Below, piece by piece: positions 23,930 through 37,380 of a DNA stretch of 64,000 nt. A program made the translations under genes and the position numbers. The DNA is taken from NCBI GenBank assembly GCA_021397835.1, contig JAJFZO010000094.1, positions 2,148,501 to 2,212,500 on the forward strand, read 5' to 3'. The notes under the pieces are model-generated. The model was not told the origin of the DNA. It made no database searches and saw only the letters and a list, made by a program, of their open reading frames with translations. Each line of letters starts with the position of its first letter. Within the stretch, counting starts at the first letter, position 1. Origin of the DNA: Moringa oleifera (taxonomy: Eukaryota > Streptophyta > Magnoliopsida > Brassicales > Moringaceae).

Positions 23930-24277
23930 GAAACTACTAGTTTAACTTACCATAAGCTTACAAATGAATACATTGTGCAGATCCTGACATCGACCCTAAT
24001 ACAGCATGAAATAAGAAGAGATGGACGTAAAAATAAACTATGTACAGCTCATGTTCCAACAACACAAGACAGCAAATTCTGTTTCTCCCTCCCACCTTCC
24101 CCTTTATATTTCCATTTTGCTTTGTCAGCACACACTGGGTTTCAGAGAACAAACAGACTTTTTTCTTCCCTTTCAATCATTTACCTATCCTTGCCACCTC
24201 AACCAGAGAGCCAAAGTGGCAAAGACAATGCCTCTCCATCTAGGTGGGTTAATCTCTAGAGATGCAAACCCAATGAT
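23930..24277 (-). other. Probable 3'UTR of the ARI ligase gene
   Basis: Sequence following the TAA stop (24280–24278) is non-coding on the - strand and T/G-rich, in the manner of plant 3'UTRs. The + strand ORFs here (23921–24332) are antisense to the UTR and last exon and match nothing. The polyadenylation site is not certain. Confidence 0.4.
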
Positions 24278-27200
24278 TTATCGGCGTTGCTGGCACATTT
24301 GGCAAACCGTGGCTGACTTCACATTTGCATAGGTGCAATATTCACACGACCAATGGCCTGAATCATCAATGTTTCTACTGGGGCCACTGGATCTGGATGT
24401 GGAACCCTTACCCTTCCCACCTTTGCTTCTGCTGCTGCCACCTCCCAAGCTCTTCGAGCTTCCCGCTCTGCTGCAGGCACCATGAGAGTCCACGTCTGAC
24501 AGACCATTCTCTAGAGCTCGAACCAAATTTTCAAAGTAGTTCCGAGTCACACTGTTGACATTGAAATTGTAAAATTAACAAAACAGAGATTTTAGGCAGA
24601 ATTAGTCAGTCTCAAAGCCAAGTTAAAATCACTTACGCAAAAGATTTAGTATACTTTTTGCTTAAACTACTTTTTCATTAAATACTATAAAGTTCACACA
24701 AAAAAAGAAAGAAAAAATTAATTTTAAGGATTTGCATGACTACCAACATGTCAACCCATGAGTCCACTTTTCACAAGGGTCATCAAAAAACAAGTTCTAT
24801 GGTTAACTCAAAAAACACCTTAACAAACAAGTTATATAATATTATGAGTTAAAGGTTGGAACTATCAGTTTCTAGAATATAATGAATCAAACTAATTCAT
24901 GTGTCTTCCAAGTTAGGTCAAGTCCTCCAGATAGAAAACTTTTAATTTTAATAAATGTTTCAATTGAGAATCACCTTGTCAATCCAGCAAGCTTCGTGCG
25001 GAACTCATTAAAATCTTTTGATGGACCATCAGCATTGAGGTAAACTTGTAGCTCCTTCTCTGCACATTGATGAAGCCGCTCCAGCCCAGATTCGGCTTCA
25101 CCTGCATGGCACAAAGTGAGACCAAATAAAGGAAAATGGAAACAACATGACAAATATCAGATGGAGGAATGGCATACCTTGCAAGTACTCAAAGAACTGT
25201 CTCTTTGCATGCTCATGCTCTGGTAAATAAAAACCATATGCATACGTCCACTTTAGCACTCGCCTACATTCAACTATCTACAAGCAGAGACAATGATGAG
25301 CAAGCAGTATATTTCGAGTCTTATGATGCAGAATGCACAATTTACCTGTAGCCATGCCTCTGTAATGAACTTTAGCTGTGACTCAGGTTGGCATTGTACG
25401 TCACTCAGCTTCTCGAGCTACAAAATCAGTTATAAATCATACTTAGCAATCCACATAAATTACACACCAAAAATAAATGGTTTTGAGCAGCATAAGAGGT
25501 CATCAAATGACAAGTGACAAAGTTCCACACCCCACCCAAACTAGGCAAGTTACAGAAAGCAAATGACACAATTGCTTGCCCCACCCCAAAGCAGAACTAA
25601 CTTGTTATCACATAGCATGTTAGAAACTAGGCAACATCATGTACAATCTTCGCATTTCAATAAGATAATCTTTATGAAGGGATCCCCTTCAGAGTTAGAT
25701 TTTAGTGGATATTGTAATCAATCTCTTAGAGGAAACCATCCAGTCTCACCCAAAAAGGCTTTAGCAAAATTAACTATGTTGTTTATCCATTGAATTACTC
25801 ATTAATCTTTCTTACATATTTGCATCTGAACAAAAATTCAGAAATATCCTTCCTAGAATAATACATGGTAAGCCCAATGAAAGAGAGAGCTGAACACTGT
25901 TTATGATATCTGTGACAAGTGATAGCCCAATATGACAGCGATACAAGTGTTGCTAATTAAGGGAGACTTGACGGTAAAAGAATTTAACTTACATGCACTG
26001 TTTGCATTTGCTGTAGATCTGCAAGCGCCTTTTGCCTTGACTGCAGTAAGCAATGGAAAATTCAAACTTATATTAGATAGTGTTAGAGTTAGCATGTATA
26101 GGGATTTTGTAAAAACGAGATTGGAGGAAAGGAGGATGTGAACATGTTGTCTATGTATAAAGTACAGGGAAGAAAAGCCACGTGACCAGACGTGCTAGTT
26201 TGCCCATGCCTCCAAATCTCATCTAATCCACATTTAACCCCACAAAATATATATTTCATGCCCATCTCAGCCTCACATCAAGAGAAGTTGTTACCATTCC
26301 CCTTTTATTCTCTTGTTCTTATTTCCTAGATGTGCCTCCATAGAGAGAACGGTATTCTCAAATGGTGACCTTAAAACAGCCAATTTGCTATATACCCCTG
26401 AAACAAGGTTATAAATATGAAGTTTAAAAAAGAATTTCCTCATCATGCCTCTTTTCTCAATAGGCCAGCAAAGATTAGCAAAAGTTCCATCTTGGGATTG
26501 CATAAAAACAGAAAATGATCCCTGCGTCCCCATTATGATTAGCAGAAGCTCCATCTTGGGAGTGCATAAAAAAGAAAAAGGATTCCTGCATCCCCATCAT
26601 GTCTGAAAGAGATTGCAACTTCTAAAGATATGTCAAATCTACATTAAGCCCTTGCCTCAGAGGGCAGCCAATAAGGCTGATTATACAATCAGCTACCTTC
26701 CAATCCTTAGTCATCATATTTATGCTTAGACTCGGTGGAGACAATAGTGTAGGATGCTATGGTGTCTAACCATTAAACTCCCATTACACATCTACATATT
26801 CCACAAAATAATTCAACTTCTAATGACCAAATGCAACAAAATTGAGGTTGAAGATCACCAGAAGATATTCTGTGAAACTTGTATTCAATCACCGAAAGCA
26901 GATAAATAAAACCACAATAACGTCAAACAAAAGCATCGTAAACATAAATCAGTCAACAGTGTGAAAGGCAAAAACGGAAATAGACTAATAGGTCTTTCTT
27001 ATAGTTACATGGCCAGAAGAGTAGTTACTTCATTATCAAATTTAATGTCAAAACTCAGTAGACAAAGGAAAAGAAAGAGATTGGCTCTCTGTTTTCATCT
27101 TTTTCTTTCCCCATTAATGTTTTGAGAAATAGTTCACTTGTCAATGCAAATAAAAAACTAACTGATTATGTCGATCACAACTAGAACATACCGATTGATT

Positions 27201-30200
27201 AGTTGCCCACCGTTCATAATAATGAGTATATCTCTCTAGAGAGTTTTTGGCCATCTCTCTTCGCTTCTCAGCTTCATCATACTGAAAGCAAAAATTTCGC
27301 AAAATTTATCAGGTGAATGCATGAAACCATATTTTTTTTAATCAGAATGCAAATAGCATGGAGAATGTTTAACTGCCAGAATAAAGAAGCAAAGTATCTT
27401 ATCATACCACGCCTTCTTGCTTTGCTGTTTCGTAACGGTTACATGCATAAAAACCACCTGTCCTCTCACCGTGATCTGACCACGCACCAAGACAAAGCCT
27501 GCATGCATATATGGTCAAATAACATGCATTAAAAAAATCCAAAAAAAAAAGTAAAACATGCAAATTAATCTTTACCTTGGACATAGGAGGTCAATGAAGG
27601 ATGAGAAAAGAATAAGCATGTTTGCAAGAATAAATCCAAGTTTAAAGCATTACAGTCTAGCAGTTGGGGGTGATCACGGTTCGGTTCAAACGGAAGAACC
27701 GGGCTGTAACTTTTATAATTTGAACCGGATCGGAACTTTTATAAACGATTTCGATTCTGAACCATAACCGAAATCATTTTAAATATGGTTTGTTAATGAT
27801 TCATGAAAATTTTGAATTGGAACCGAAACCGACGGTTCAAAACCAATGGTTTCAATTTGGTTCCTAATCAATTTAATTTAAAAAATATATAAAATAATTT
27901 ATTTAAAAATATATATTTTAATAATAGTGAGAGACCACTCAGTCACATTATTTTTATTAAAAAATCTCTTATTAAAATATAAGAGTATGGTAAACCTATT
28001 TTAAACCGACTATGAACCTAATTTAAATCTGAACCGAACCTAAACCACTTACGAACCGAAATCTAGATCGTTTTTTGAACCGAACCTTAATCAAAACCAA
28101 CATTTAACGGTCCAAGTTCTAGTTAATCCTAATATTAAACCTTGAACCGACGGCTCAGGACCGAAACCGAACTGAACCCGAACCATAGCCACCTCTACTA
28201 GAAGTCCATCAAACAAAATATCTTAGTAAATATCCTCATAAAACAAAAAGCCCTACTCTCATAAATCGTCATTCAACTACGATATACTGAACTGAATAAT
28301 GACCGCAACTCATCAAGTATAAGTAACATAACATCGACAACCAATACATAAGCTTACCAGCAAAACTCGAATTTACAAGGTGGTGTGCATGTAATATGCA
28401 TACAACCCTGATTTTTCTCAATTGGCCGCTTACATTTCGGGCAAGGCTTGGAATTAGCCAATATCCTGAAAATCAAAACATGCATATAACTTAGCATTTG
28501 ACTGACAATTTAAAAGGCAGCGTCATTTCCTTTTTTCTAATGGGTTTTAGGGGTTAAGGGCAGGAGGCAGAGCGTGGGAGAGGGGGGGGCAGAGAGAGGA
28601 CCTCCTATGCGCTAGTTTAAAATTTTTACTGTTTTGACTTAAATGTTCTAACCAGGCCTGAATAATATTTCAAGATCTGTAGACTGCATAAAAAGCTAGG
28701 GTTAGCAATCAAGCCACATTTGGGCACACTACATAAAGATGCAAACTTGATGCATGCTCTACACATCACTAATCTGCCCCAAGCAACAATCATGTCAAAC
28801 GCTTTGTCATTTAGAGGCACAACCATGTTCTCGAACTAATTGGCCCAATACTTTAAGTACTACTTTCTCATCAACAAACGCTGGCACCAAATTACGAATC
28901 AATTTATAACGAGAACCCAAGATCCAGTTATTTTATCTCATACCAATTCATATTTTCAGACTCTGCACTGTTTTTCAATATCCACTTTGCCACGGTACTA
29001 CAGTCAACAGGACGGTGAGCTTCTTCAGTACACTGCACAGTCACATTCAGACAAACGACACAGAGTGTGAGAAAGAATTATGTAAACTATAGTATATGCA
29101 TGGAAAAATGGTTGCTAAGAGCACTGAAAGAACAAAAACCATAAAATAGATTTTTAAGCAGTTTGAAGAGACTTACGTTCCAGCAAAAGCTGTAGGAACA
29201 ACGACAAGTAACATCATAACTTCCACTACCAACAATGAAATCCACAGCATAATCACAGCCAGGAGCAGGACACCATTTGGTCTACAAAATATCCCATAAA
29301 ATGAGTGCCTTGAGTACATAAGAAGTAAGATGATAGAAGAATCCATTTTTTAGGTAATGCGTTCACAAATGAATCGCCCAAATTATAGGAATGAATAAGT
29401 AGATCAACATTCAAGACCACAGGTAGAAAATACCAGAGGAGTAATTTGCAAGCCAATGAGCAAAAAAGTTAATATTTGCATACTTTCAGCATATGGACAT
29501 TCTAAAGAGAACGATATAGTAAACAAGCCAACTTCATCAAGATTCTGCACTCATTCAGAGCCTATAGAGAAGCAATGATAGCGATAAACCAAACATTAAA
29601 TAAATCTTTCATTAGAACAAGGTTTTTCATATCAAAGAAAGATATAGCAAGTTCAACACACAAACAGAAGAAATTTTTATTCTGTCAGCACCAAATATGT
29701 ATTTTAAACTATAATTGAAGATGCCATAGGGAAATTGATTCTGAAGTGTAAATTGCAGAGGCATCACAGGGGCTAAGTGGTCAAATGGGTCTAAGATACA
29801 ACTGATCCTACTGTTTCAATTCTTCTTCAGTTAGTTGAGGTCCTCTTATAGTTCATGTATCTCAAGTATAGCCGCATACTGGCTATCTAATATTTTAAAT
29901 AAGCAGTAAAGACATGGTCATATAAGTGGCAGAAGAAAGGTAAAAAATGGAAGACCTGTACTTGCACAAAACTACAGATATTGTTTAGCTATAAATTATG
30001 TTCCAATAAGCTGTGTTCCATCAACTGTTGTATCATAAAGAAATTATGAAAAAAAAGGGATGTTCTAAGGTCCAGTTAAAATTTATCACTGATTTGGTCT
30101 TCACATTTGCATCAGGATGGTTTACTTACTAATTCTTCCTGCACATTGAAGTTGAAATACTTATATTCTGCTTACATTTTTCGAAGCTATGATCAGGAAA

Positions 30201-30480
30201 ATAAATAAATAAATAACAATAAGCAGATAAATGACTGGTAAAAATTAATCAAGAATTTACATTTTAGTATAACAAGTAACGACATCTAAATGGATAACTA
30301 CCTTTCTATTGTCTTCGACATAAGATCTGACAAAGTAACGAGCATACTTCTCCTTGTCTTCATTAGAAGATAATAAAGTGATCATATCTTGACCAATAGC
30401 AGCCCCACAAGATGGATCAGGACAGCGCAACATCAAACATCCAGGACCATCATTGATGGCTGTGCTAATATAACCTAAAG

Positions 30481-30529
<49 letters not shown>

Positions 30530-33500
30530 AGGCAACCACAAATGACAGAATTTTAATATAAGGTGCATAAAAACTGGGACAACACCATAACAAAGCAAGG
30601 AAAACAACAAAGTTCAAAGGATCTTTAGAAATTCTCAGAAATGAAAAACAAGTTTCTGCCATAGTTTAACAAAGGATAAAGAAGCTATAATCATAGAGTT
30701 TGTAAATAGATTGGTAGAATTGGTGCACAGCAAGTATACATAAATAGTGACTCGAAACATGAAAGCTAAGTGCATTTACGCAAAAGCCACCATTCCCTCC
30801 ACAGTCGAAAATCAACCACTACACCCAACTACAGCCACAAAAGCTCAAAGGATTATTCTTATGCATCCAAATCCCCAACTTTCTCCTGTTTATAGCTTCC
30901 TCTTTTTCTGAAAACTTAAGACAAATTAATATATAAATCTATCACAGTAAAAAGATGGAACTACTCCAGCTCTCAACACAATTTTTTAAGACATAAGAAG
31001 AAATTTTATTATATGAAAAGAGAATGCAGAGGTGGAAAACCAAAAAAAAAAAAAAAAAAAAGGAGTCCCTCGAAAGGGTGAAAGATTACATAAGGACAGC
31101 CCTCCAACCTTGGTATATAGCACAAGAGATGGCGTCAAATGCACTGGTGGCTAAGCCCAAAGAGAGCCAGGGACAACAACATCCAAAGGCTGATGCAAAG
31201 GCATTAATTTCACTGAGAAATCTGTTCACTGCTTCCTCCCAAATCACACAAAGAGCTCTCTACACATTTTAGACTCTTGCTTCTTTCACCGAATTAGTCG
31301 ATGCTAACCACAATGGATGTTAGCCACAAACCATTTAGATTGTGTAGAGGCTAGTAAATGCTTTTCAAGAGTTCTAAATTTGTGCACAATTCCAAGACAC
31401 AGTGCCATTCTGAACTGAGCAAAGCAGCATTAAAAACTTAAAAGTTGACAGTAATTTTACATATGAAATCTGAAAACAGCTAGAGTCATTCCTTTTTATA
31501 TTATACAAACGGCCCCCAAACACTCAGATACCACCATATAGAACTGCCAGAGAATTGGCTTGGCCAACCATCAGATCTCCATAATTCATTTATGTTTGTG
31601 CATGTTGATAAACAAAACCCCTAGAAACCAATGAAGAGAATCAGCAACGACAAGTGAGTCCCCTGTCAATTCCAACTGAATGAGGTAGAAAACGTAGTGG
31701 AAGGCAGGAACCTCTTTTTTGCAATCAAATTATCTGGCAATTTTTCCAAATATCAGTACTCAGATTAAAAGCACAATTCTAACAAAACTGATAACTTTCC
31801 AAATATAGCTGAGCACATCCAAACCTATGACCTCAAAGCCACATCATCATACTTTATGGTCTTTTTAACGTGATATGGAGGTCTTAGATCAATGTCTACA
31901 ACGCTTCAAAGCTTTCTCTACAAAGAAATCATCAAAAGTTTGGTGGAAAGGAAAAAAACTCCAGGTCAGTATAAGTATATTTGGCCTTAAGCAAAACACA
32001 CCATAGAATCTTTATCGTGCAGGAGACAACTAAGATCCAAATTAACCGGCACAACCTAGGTTCACATGTACCTAAGTTCCACAACTTGAAATAGCTGTTA
32101 CCTCCTATTGAAAGTCATTAAGTCAACAACTAATACCATATTGCCAAATGATAGTAAGTCTGAATATTCTAACCCATCAAAAAGTAACTCTAATCATGAT
32201 AACACAATCTCTTATTTTGTGACTCACAAAAAAGAAAAAAAGCTAATTTCAAAAATATTTGCACAGCAAACAGCAAACCCACATTTGTTAAATTAAGCTT
32301 TACTCCACCATCACAAGACAATACCCGAATTGATCGCATGTTCAAGAAATGGTGCAACAGACAGACAAAACTTACTGAATATGTTGACTCCCTAGAACTA
32401 TATCCAAGATGCAACATTGCTTGACTCAAGTTTTCCAAATTCCCAGTGCTCAAGGTACCAAACTGTGAACTGACAAATCTTAGCTTTCAAGCCAATAGGA
32501 ACTGACTTCACTATCCTCTCTGCTTTCTCTATGCACCATGTTCATTTTAGTTTAATTAGCCTATCAACTGTTTTTTAATCAAAAAACAAAGTATTATATA
32601 TTTATATTAAATACAGTTAGCACCAACTGGGTGCCACCGATATACATGTATACTTAGCTAATTGGAGGCTAGAAGTACCATAAACTCCACAAATTCCACC
32701 TCACTTACAAAAAAATTCCCCATCACCCAAAAATCTAAGCATAATGTCTTCATCAAAGATATAGAGGTCTCAATCCCTTCAAAAGCTATCATGTTCCTCC
32801 CCCTCCATAGCATCCAAAAAAACAAGTAAAAGAACCATTGCCATAATTTTCCTGCAGGCTGCTGGCCCCAGCCAGAATAAATTACTCCACAATAATGTAA
32901 GCCTTGTGAACATATTGCAATCCAAAGTTAGGAACAGAATGGAACTACAGCTATGAGCTAACAAAATAGCTGCAAGCAAACTGCTGCAGACATCCAAGAG
33001 CTTCAGGTACATTCACGAAGTGATCTATAGTTAAAGACCAGTTTTGCGGGTGACTGTTGTCTTGAAACACCAGTTTTGTTTAGACTCCATGAACATTACA
33101 TCTAGTAGCACAGAGAATGGTTTTCATAAACAAATTAGAAAGGTACATTTGCTAGTGTCATCTCAACCTCCAAATATTCTTGTCCTTTACCCTCCACCGC
33201 AAAAGGAGATCAAATGAGAACAGCAATATATGATATCCAATCAATCTTCCCTACAAACACCAAATCTGAAATTCACATAAAGCGCAGACCTCTGCGGCCA
33301 AAATATAACAATCAAATTTCAATAACTATTCTCTACAAGTAACTTGCTCCCAAATTATCATCATTTGCAAGTTTAGGGAGTAGATTTTGATTAGAAGCTT
33401 ATCATACAATAATCTCATACTATAACGAGAATTAGAATGATTGTTTGCTACAAATAAAACCTTTCGGCTGCATTTACAGGAACCTTGCTGTTTTGGCCAT

Positions 33501-35867
33501 CATGACATTCCAAGCTACATGAGCAGGAATTAGAGATCGAGAGAGAGAGACACACACACACACACAAAGAGAGAGAAGAAAGGCTTGGAAACGGAGTTAA
33601 GGATGACACCGGTGCTAAAATATAGACATACAGCTTGGAGAACCAGATCCCTAGCGCTAATGGGAGAAGCAAAAAATTATACAAATTTCCTTTGTTTTTT
33701 AATCTATAGACATGAAAGAAGTACAATGCTTTGTACTTTCTCAATGTACTAGGCATCACATTTTGGCATTATGAGCAGAAAGATAAGACCATGCACTATA
33801 AAAAACATAAGAAGACATGCAAACTATTCATTAGATGACAACTTCTGCTGACCATGCTTTTGCATGGTCAAAATCATAAGATAAACAAACCTGCCCAGCA
33901 GAAATGACAAAAGGGATGACCACAAGCAGCGGCATGCAACTTATCCCAAGGATAACTTTCGAAACAAATGCCACAGGTCAGCTGTCACAATAAAAAGCAA
34001 GTGATAACAGAATCCAGATATATCAGGATCAAAAGTTGCAATGCCATACAGGTGCCAACAGTCCAAGCTTCCATCCCATTGTTTTAGAAGAAGAAAGAAA
34101 AAAAAGTAAATTAACCATTGAATGCTTACTTCTCTAGCATCGGGAAACTCAACAACTGGTTTCTCCAATAAGCCAACAGCCCTTCGGACCTTTTCTTCGT
34201 CAGCAAACCATTCATCATGAACCTTGCTCACACTCCTGCAAGTCCGAAGAAGTTATTGATTTTTAGAACATTAAGGGACCAAAATGAATAATTAAGAAAG
34301 CTGAATAAGAGTAGGATCAAACAATAGAGGCTAACTGAAATATAATTCGACAGACAATCGAATACACCAGCATCTAGACGAACATACGATACTAACATCA
34401 CTTCCTATGTAACAAAATTGCATCATAATGAAGATCTCATCAAGTAGACAGTGAACCTCAAAGTATTAAATGCTGCATGAAATATAACCTTGAAGAACAA
34501 GTTAAATTTTATCCAGAAAGCAGTAAAATCAACAGATAAGAGAAGATGCAATTTCTATCTCACCAATTATAGTAACGGAGCAGGATGCCAGCTGAAACTT
34601 TTGAAATGGAAAGCACAGTTGATATCCTCATAATATCATCCTCCTGCCGCTGATGAATATCTGCCTCACTCAAAATAGTATAGTTTTGCTACAAGAGAAA
34701 AGCATATGCACATTTTAAGTAATAACAAAAGAGCGTAAACAGAGGAAAACAGGGACTGAAAAGATTCATCTTTGTGCATACATCCAGGTGTATCAGTTAG
34801 TTCTTGTAGTGGAATGCGAAGCTCATGAACAGCCCAATAGCTAGAGGAAAGTGTGAAAAATGAAAGTGAAAATGAAATAACACAAGTCATACATCAGTAA
34901 ATACCAAGAGAAAATTAGATGCAAGTAAGGTACATCAATGATTTTAAATTACAGTCAGATGCAGGAACTTCATGCAACTTAAACACAGTTATCAGGCAGT
35001 TTGAAACAAAACAGCTAGCATACAGCCAAATAAAGGCTCAAATCTTGCATAGAAGACTCAAATCATCGTGCACGAAAACACAAGAGTTCTCTTAATTCAG
35101 CTTCAGTTACTGCTTGGAGCTAGTGACTAGCTTGACACAATTATATTTGTTGCTAGCGAAGCTTAAAATATCCAAATAAAACAAAGCAGATAACCAGGTA
35201 CAGAACAATAACCATGCATTTCAGATAGGCTGCCATAATATTACAGCTGCACATTGAGGATGGAGAATCTCTTAACTATGTACTTTCAGTATGACGGTGC
35301 ATTTCTTTACATGTGCAGAAAACCAATTTCACTATGAAGAAACAGATACATGAAAAAAAAAAATCAAGTATATTCTTCCAGTTATGCCCATGCCAACAAA
35401 TCACAACCAGCAATAATGACGCAAGAAAAATTCTCACTCATGCTCTCTGACAGATCCCATAAATATGTAAGGAAGGCTGATTCTTTTTGAGAGAGAAAAG
35501 CCTATTGCTCATACAAAAGGAACAACATTCACTAACAGAAGGATTACATTAGCAGCACCAAGCCTTTAAAGACAAAGAAATCAAACAAAAGCTAAAAGCT
35601 AAATCACAAAAAGTAAGGAAGAAGTCTAAAGAGCTCGGCAATTGCCAGTAAAAGAGAAGAGGACAGAAGAGGTACCTGGTGACGATGAGAGATAATATCA
35701 TCGGAATCATCGGTATCGTTGTCAATGAATTCATAGTCAGCAACATCTGCATCATCGCTGTCAAAGGCGTAAGCAGCATCATCATCGCCGCCGCTGTAGA
35801 AATCATCATCGGCGGAATCAACGTCGTTGTTGGCATCTTGCATGTCGAAATCGTCCTCCGATTCCAT
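24278..35867 (-). CDS. ARI8: ARIADNE-type RBR E3 ubiquitin ligase (ARI7/ARI8 type)
   Basis: RING-between-RING E3 ligase that takes ubiquitin from an E2 onto its own cysteine before passing it to substrate. Coding exons, 5' to 3' on the - strand: 35867–35676, 34688–34564, 34235–34130, 33981–33891, 30474–30302, 29281–29177, 29032–28944, 28465–28358, 27498–27408, 27281–27192, 26040–25993, 25417–25346, 25277–25178, 25101–24975, 24551–24278. All junctions are GT–AG and phase-consistent, giving 596 aa. The N-terminus is acidic (D/E-rich, 1–60). RING1 starts at C144 (LTCGICFES), the IBR at about 230 ([15 protein letters not shown]), and RING2 at C302 with the likely catalytic C315 in [10 protein letters not shown] helical Ariadne domain follows (about 350–520). 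The C-terminus is a RanBP2-type zinc finger ([19 protein letters not shown]). Length is slightly above the roughly 560 aa of Arabidopsis relatives. ARI7 and ARI8 cannot be told apart here. Confidence 0.93.
26473..26601. repeat. Tandem duplication of a 64-bp unit in an ARI intron
   Basis: Units 26473–26536 and 26537–26601 both begin GATTAGCA and share 'ccatcttggga.tgcataaaaa' and 'cctgc.tccccat.atg'. They lie in the intron between exons 27281–27192 and 26040–25993. Confidence 0.85.
27659..28200. mobile_element. hAT-like MITE family, copy 2, in an ARI intron
   Basis: This shares with 1351–1757 the GGTTCGGTT/AACCGAACC-rich arms and AT-rich centre. Its ends form imperfect inverted repeats: left GGTGATCACGGTTCGG, right read inward GGTGGCTATGGTTCGG. 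It sits wholly within the 27499–28357 intron and leaves the splice sites intact. Flanks 'acagtcta' and 'gaagtcca' could be a worn 8-bp duplication, but only about five positions agree. It has no coding capacity. Confidence 0.6.
30484..30530. repeat. (AT)n–(AG)n microsatellite next to a splice acceptor
   Basis: About 13 AT units then 9–10 AG units. On the - strand this is (CT)n(AT)n ending 10 bp before exon 5 of the ARI gene (exon starts at 30474). The CT run therefore forms the pyrimidine-rich tract of that acceptor. Confidence 0.9.
32640..33010 (-). mobile_element. LINE 3'-end relic in an ARI intron
   Basis: On the - strand the frame reads [19 protein letters not shown] then [14 protein letters not shown], like the end of the zinc-binding RT domain of plant LINEs (W…W.ERN…FEG). 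It lies in the 30475–33890 intron, in the same orientation as the gene. The rest of that intron shows only oligo-A and microsatellite tracts (for example 31038–31060). Confidence 0.4.
33538..33580. repeat. (GA)n(CA)n(GA)n microsatellite
   Basis: Alternating GA, CA and GA dinucleotide runs lie in the ARI intron between exons 33981–33891 and 30474–30302. This explains the low-complexity ORF at 33448–33759. Confidence 0.9.
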
Positions 35868-36273
35868 TATCGTGTATTTCGCTTCCTCAAAGAAATTATT
35901 CAAGCAATTACAGAGCAAGATGGAAACCCTAGAATCTTGACAGCAAGATTACGAATTATCGGAAGAATAGAGAAGCAAATGATACAGGGACAAAGAAAGC
36001 GCAATAAGAAGGTGGAAATGGGGATTAGCTTTTGGGTGGACGGAAGAAACGAAACGATGAGAGAGGAAGAGGAGTGGAGCTTGATGGAGAAAAGAGGAGA
36101 GGAGAAAAGAAAAAAGAAAAGAAAAAGAAAAAGAAATATTTAATTATAGATATATGAAGGATATAAAAAATGTAATTTAATTAGCAAAAGAGTTAGTGAG
36201 ATGAAGAGGGAGAGATGCTGATGGCGATGGACACCATGGATGCAAAAACCTTTTCACATTCCACCATTGATGG

Positions 36274-36301
<28 letters not shown>
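36274..36301. repeat. (GA)n microsatellite upstream of the ARI gene
   Basis: About 14 GA units lie about 400 bp upstream of the ARI start codon. On the gene's strand this is a (CT)n run in the promoter or 5'UTR region. A purine-rich GAAAA tract lies at 36100–36138, closer to the ATG. Confidence 0.85.
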
Positions 36302-36304
<3 letters not shown>

Positions 36305-37380
36305 TTTTGCTTTGCTTTTAGCACATGTAATCCTATTCGATGAAGCATCTCCATGGAATTATAAATTAAAATGAGTTATTTTTTTTTGAGAAAAATATGA
36401 TTTATTTAAAAACTATAACCATAAATAACATATAAAAATATGATCTTTGGTTTATAAATATTATTTTTTTAAAAAGTGAATATAATTCAAAATAAATTAT
36501 ATTTATATTAAAATAAATTAAAGACATATGATAAGCAAAAGTTGACCTACAGTAACTGCTTGTGTTTTTTTCTAAGCTCTTTGAGTTGCTTGTCTAAGAT
36601 GAGAGATAGAGAATATTAGTGAATTGTGAGGAAGGTTAGGTACAACAATGAATTTGTCATGTTCGAAAGAAATAATATAATAAAAGATTTACAAATAAGT
36701 CAGAGAATAAACAGAAGTTATTTATGCTTAGGTGGAATAAAATTCCTTTTTTAGCGGAGCAGGGCAGTATTAATATTATGATATATTGTGACGGTAATGT
36801 GAAAATTTATGATTCATGTTTTATAATTTATAATTAAAATTTTATGTCATTGCGTTTATTATTGTAAGAATATTTCATTAAAAAATTCACTGAAAATTGA
36901 ACCTACAAAATAAAACATATCAGGGTACAAATTTTAATGTTACATTTGCAAAATTCATAACATAAAAAGAAATTGTCCTAAACCATTTCTAACCACATAA
37001 AATTATGTATAGTAAAACTGTGACAGTTGAAATGCTTGTGCTTGTCTCTCTTTCTGTTTTTTTTTTTTTTTTTCAAAGAAAAAAATCTTGTATTTGAATT
37101 TAGGCTATTCCATTTGATACAATTCTTGAAGCAATTTTACAATAGAGCTGGCTAACAATTACAGAATCCATAAGTACAATTACCAGAGTTGGTAAAAAAA
37201 TTCCAAATTCCTGCTTTGAAGTTCACCCTGATAACCAAACAAGTAAGGTAAAAAGAAAAGGAAATCCATATCCCAAAGGAGAAGGCCAACTTAAATTTAA
37301 TTTAAATTTAAAATTTACACAGTAAAAAGCATCTAAAATTTCCTGTCTTAAATAGTCCTCTACAACCCCTTTTACAGAGC
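36302..37380. other. Intergenic AT-rich DNA between ARI promoter and transporter gene
   Basis: No ORF with coding character and no recognisable transposon ends. It contains a T-run at 37053–37072. The region should include the ARI promoter on the left and the polyadenylation site of the transporter gene on the right. Confidence 0.5.

Noticed and set aside
23921..24558. Overlapping + strand ORFs of 67–112 codons
   Set aside because: They are antisense to the ARI last exon and 3'UTR and resemble no family.
35679..36143. 154-codon + strand ORF
   Set aside because: It is antisense to the acidic first exon and 5'UTR of the ARI gene. Its I/V-rich repeat composition mirrors GAT/GAC codons, and its tail is a purine microsatellite.
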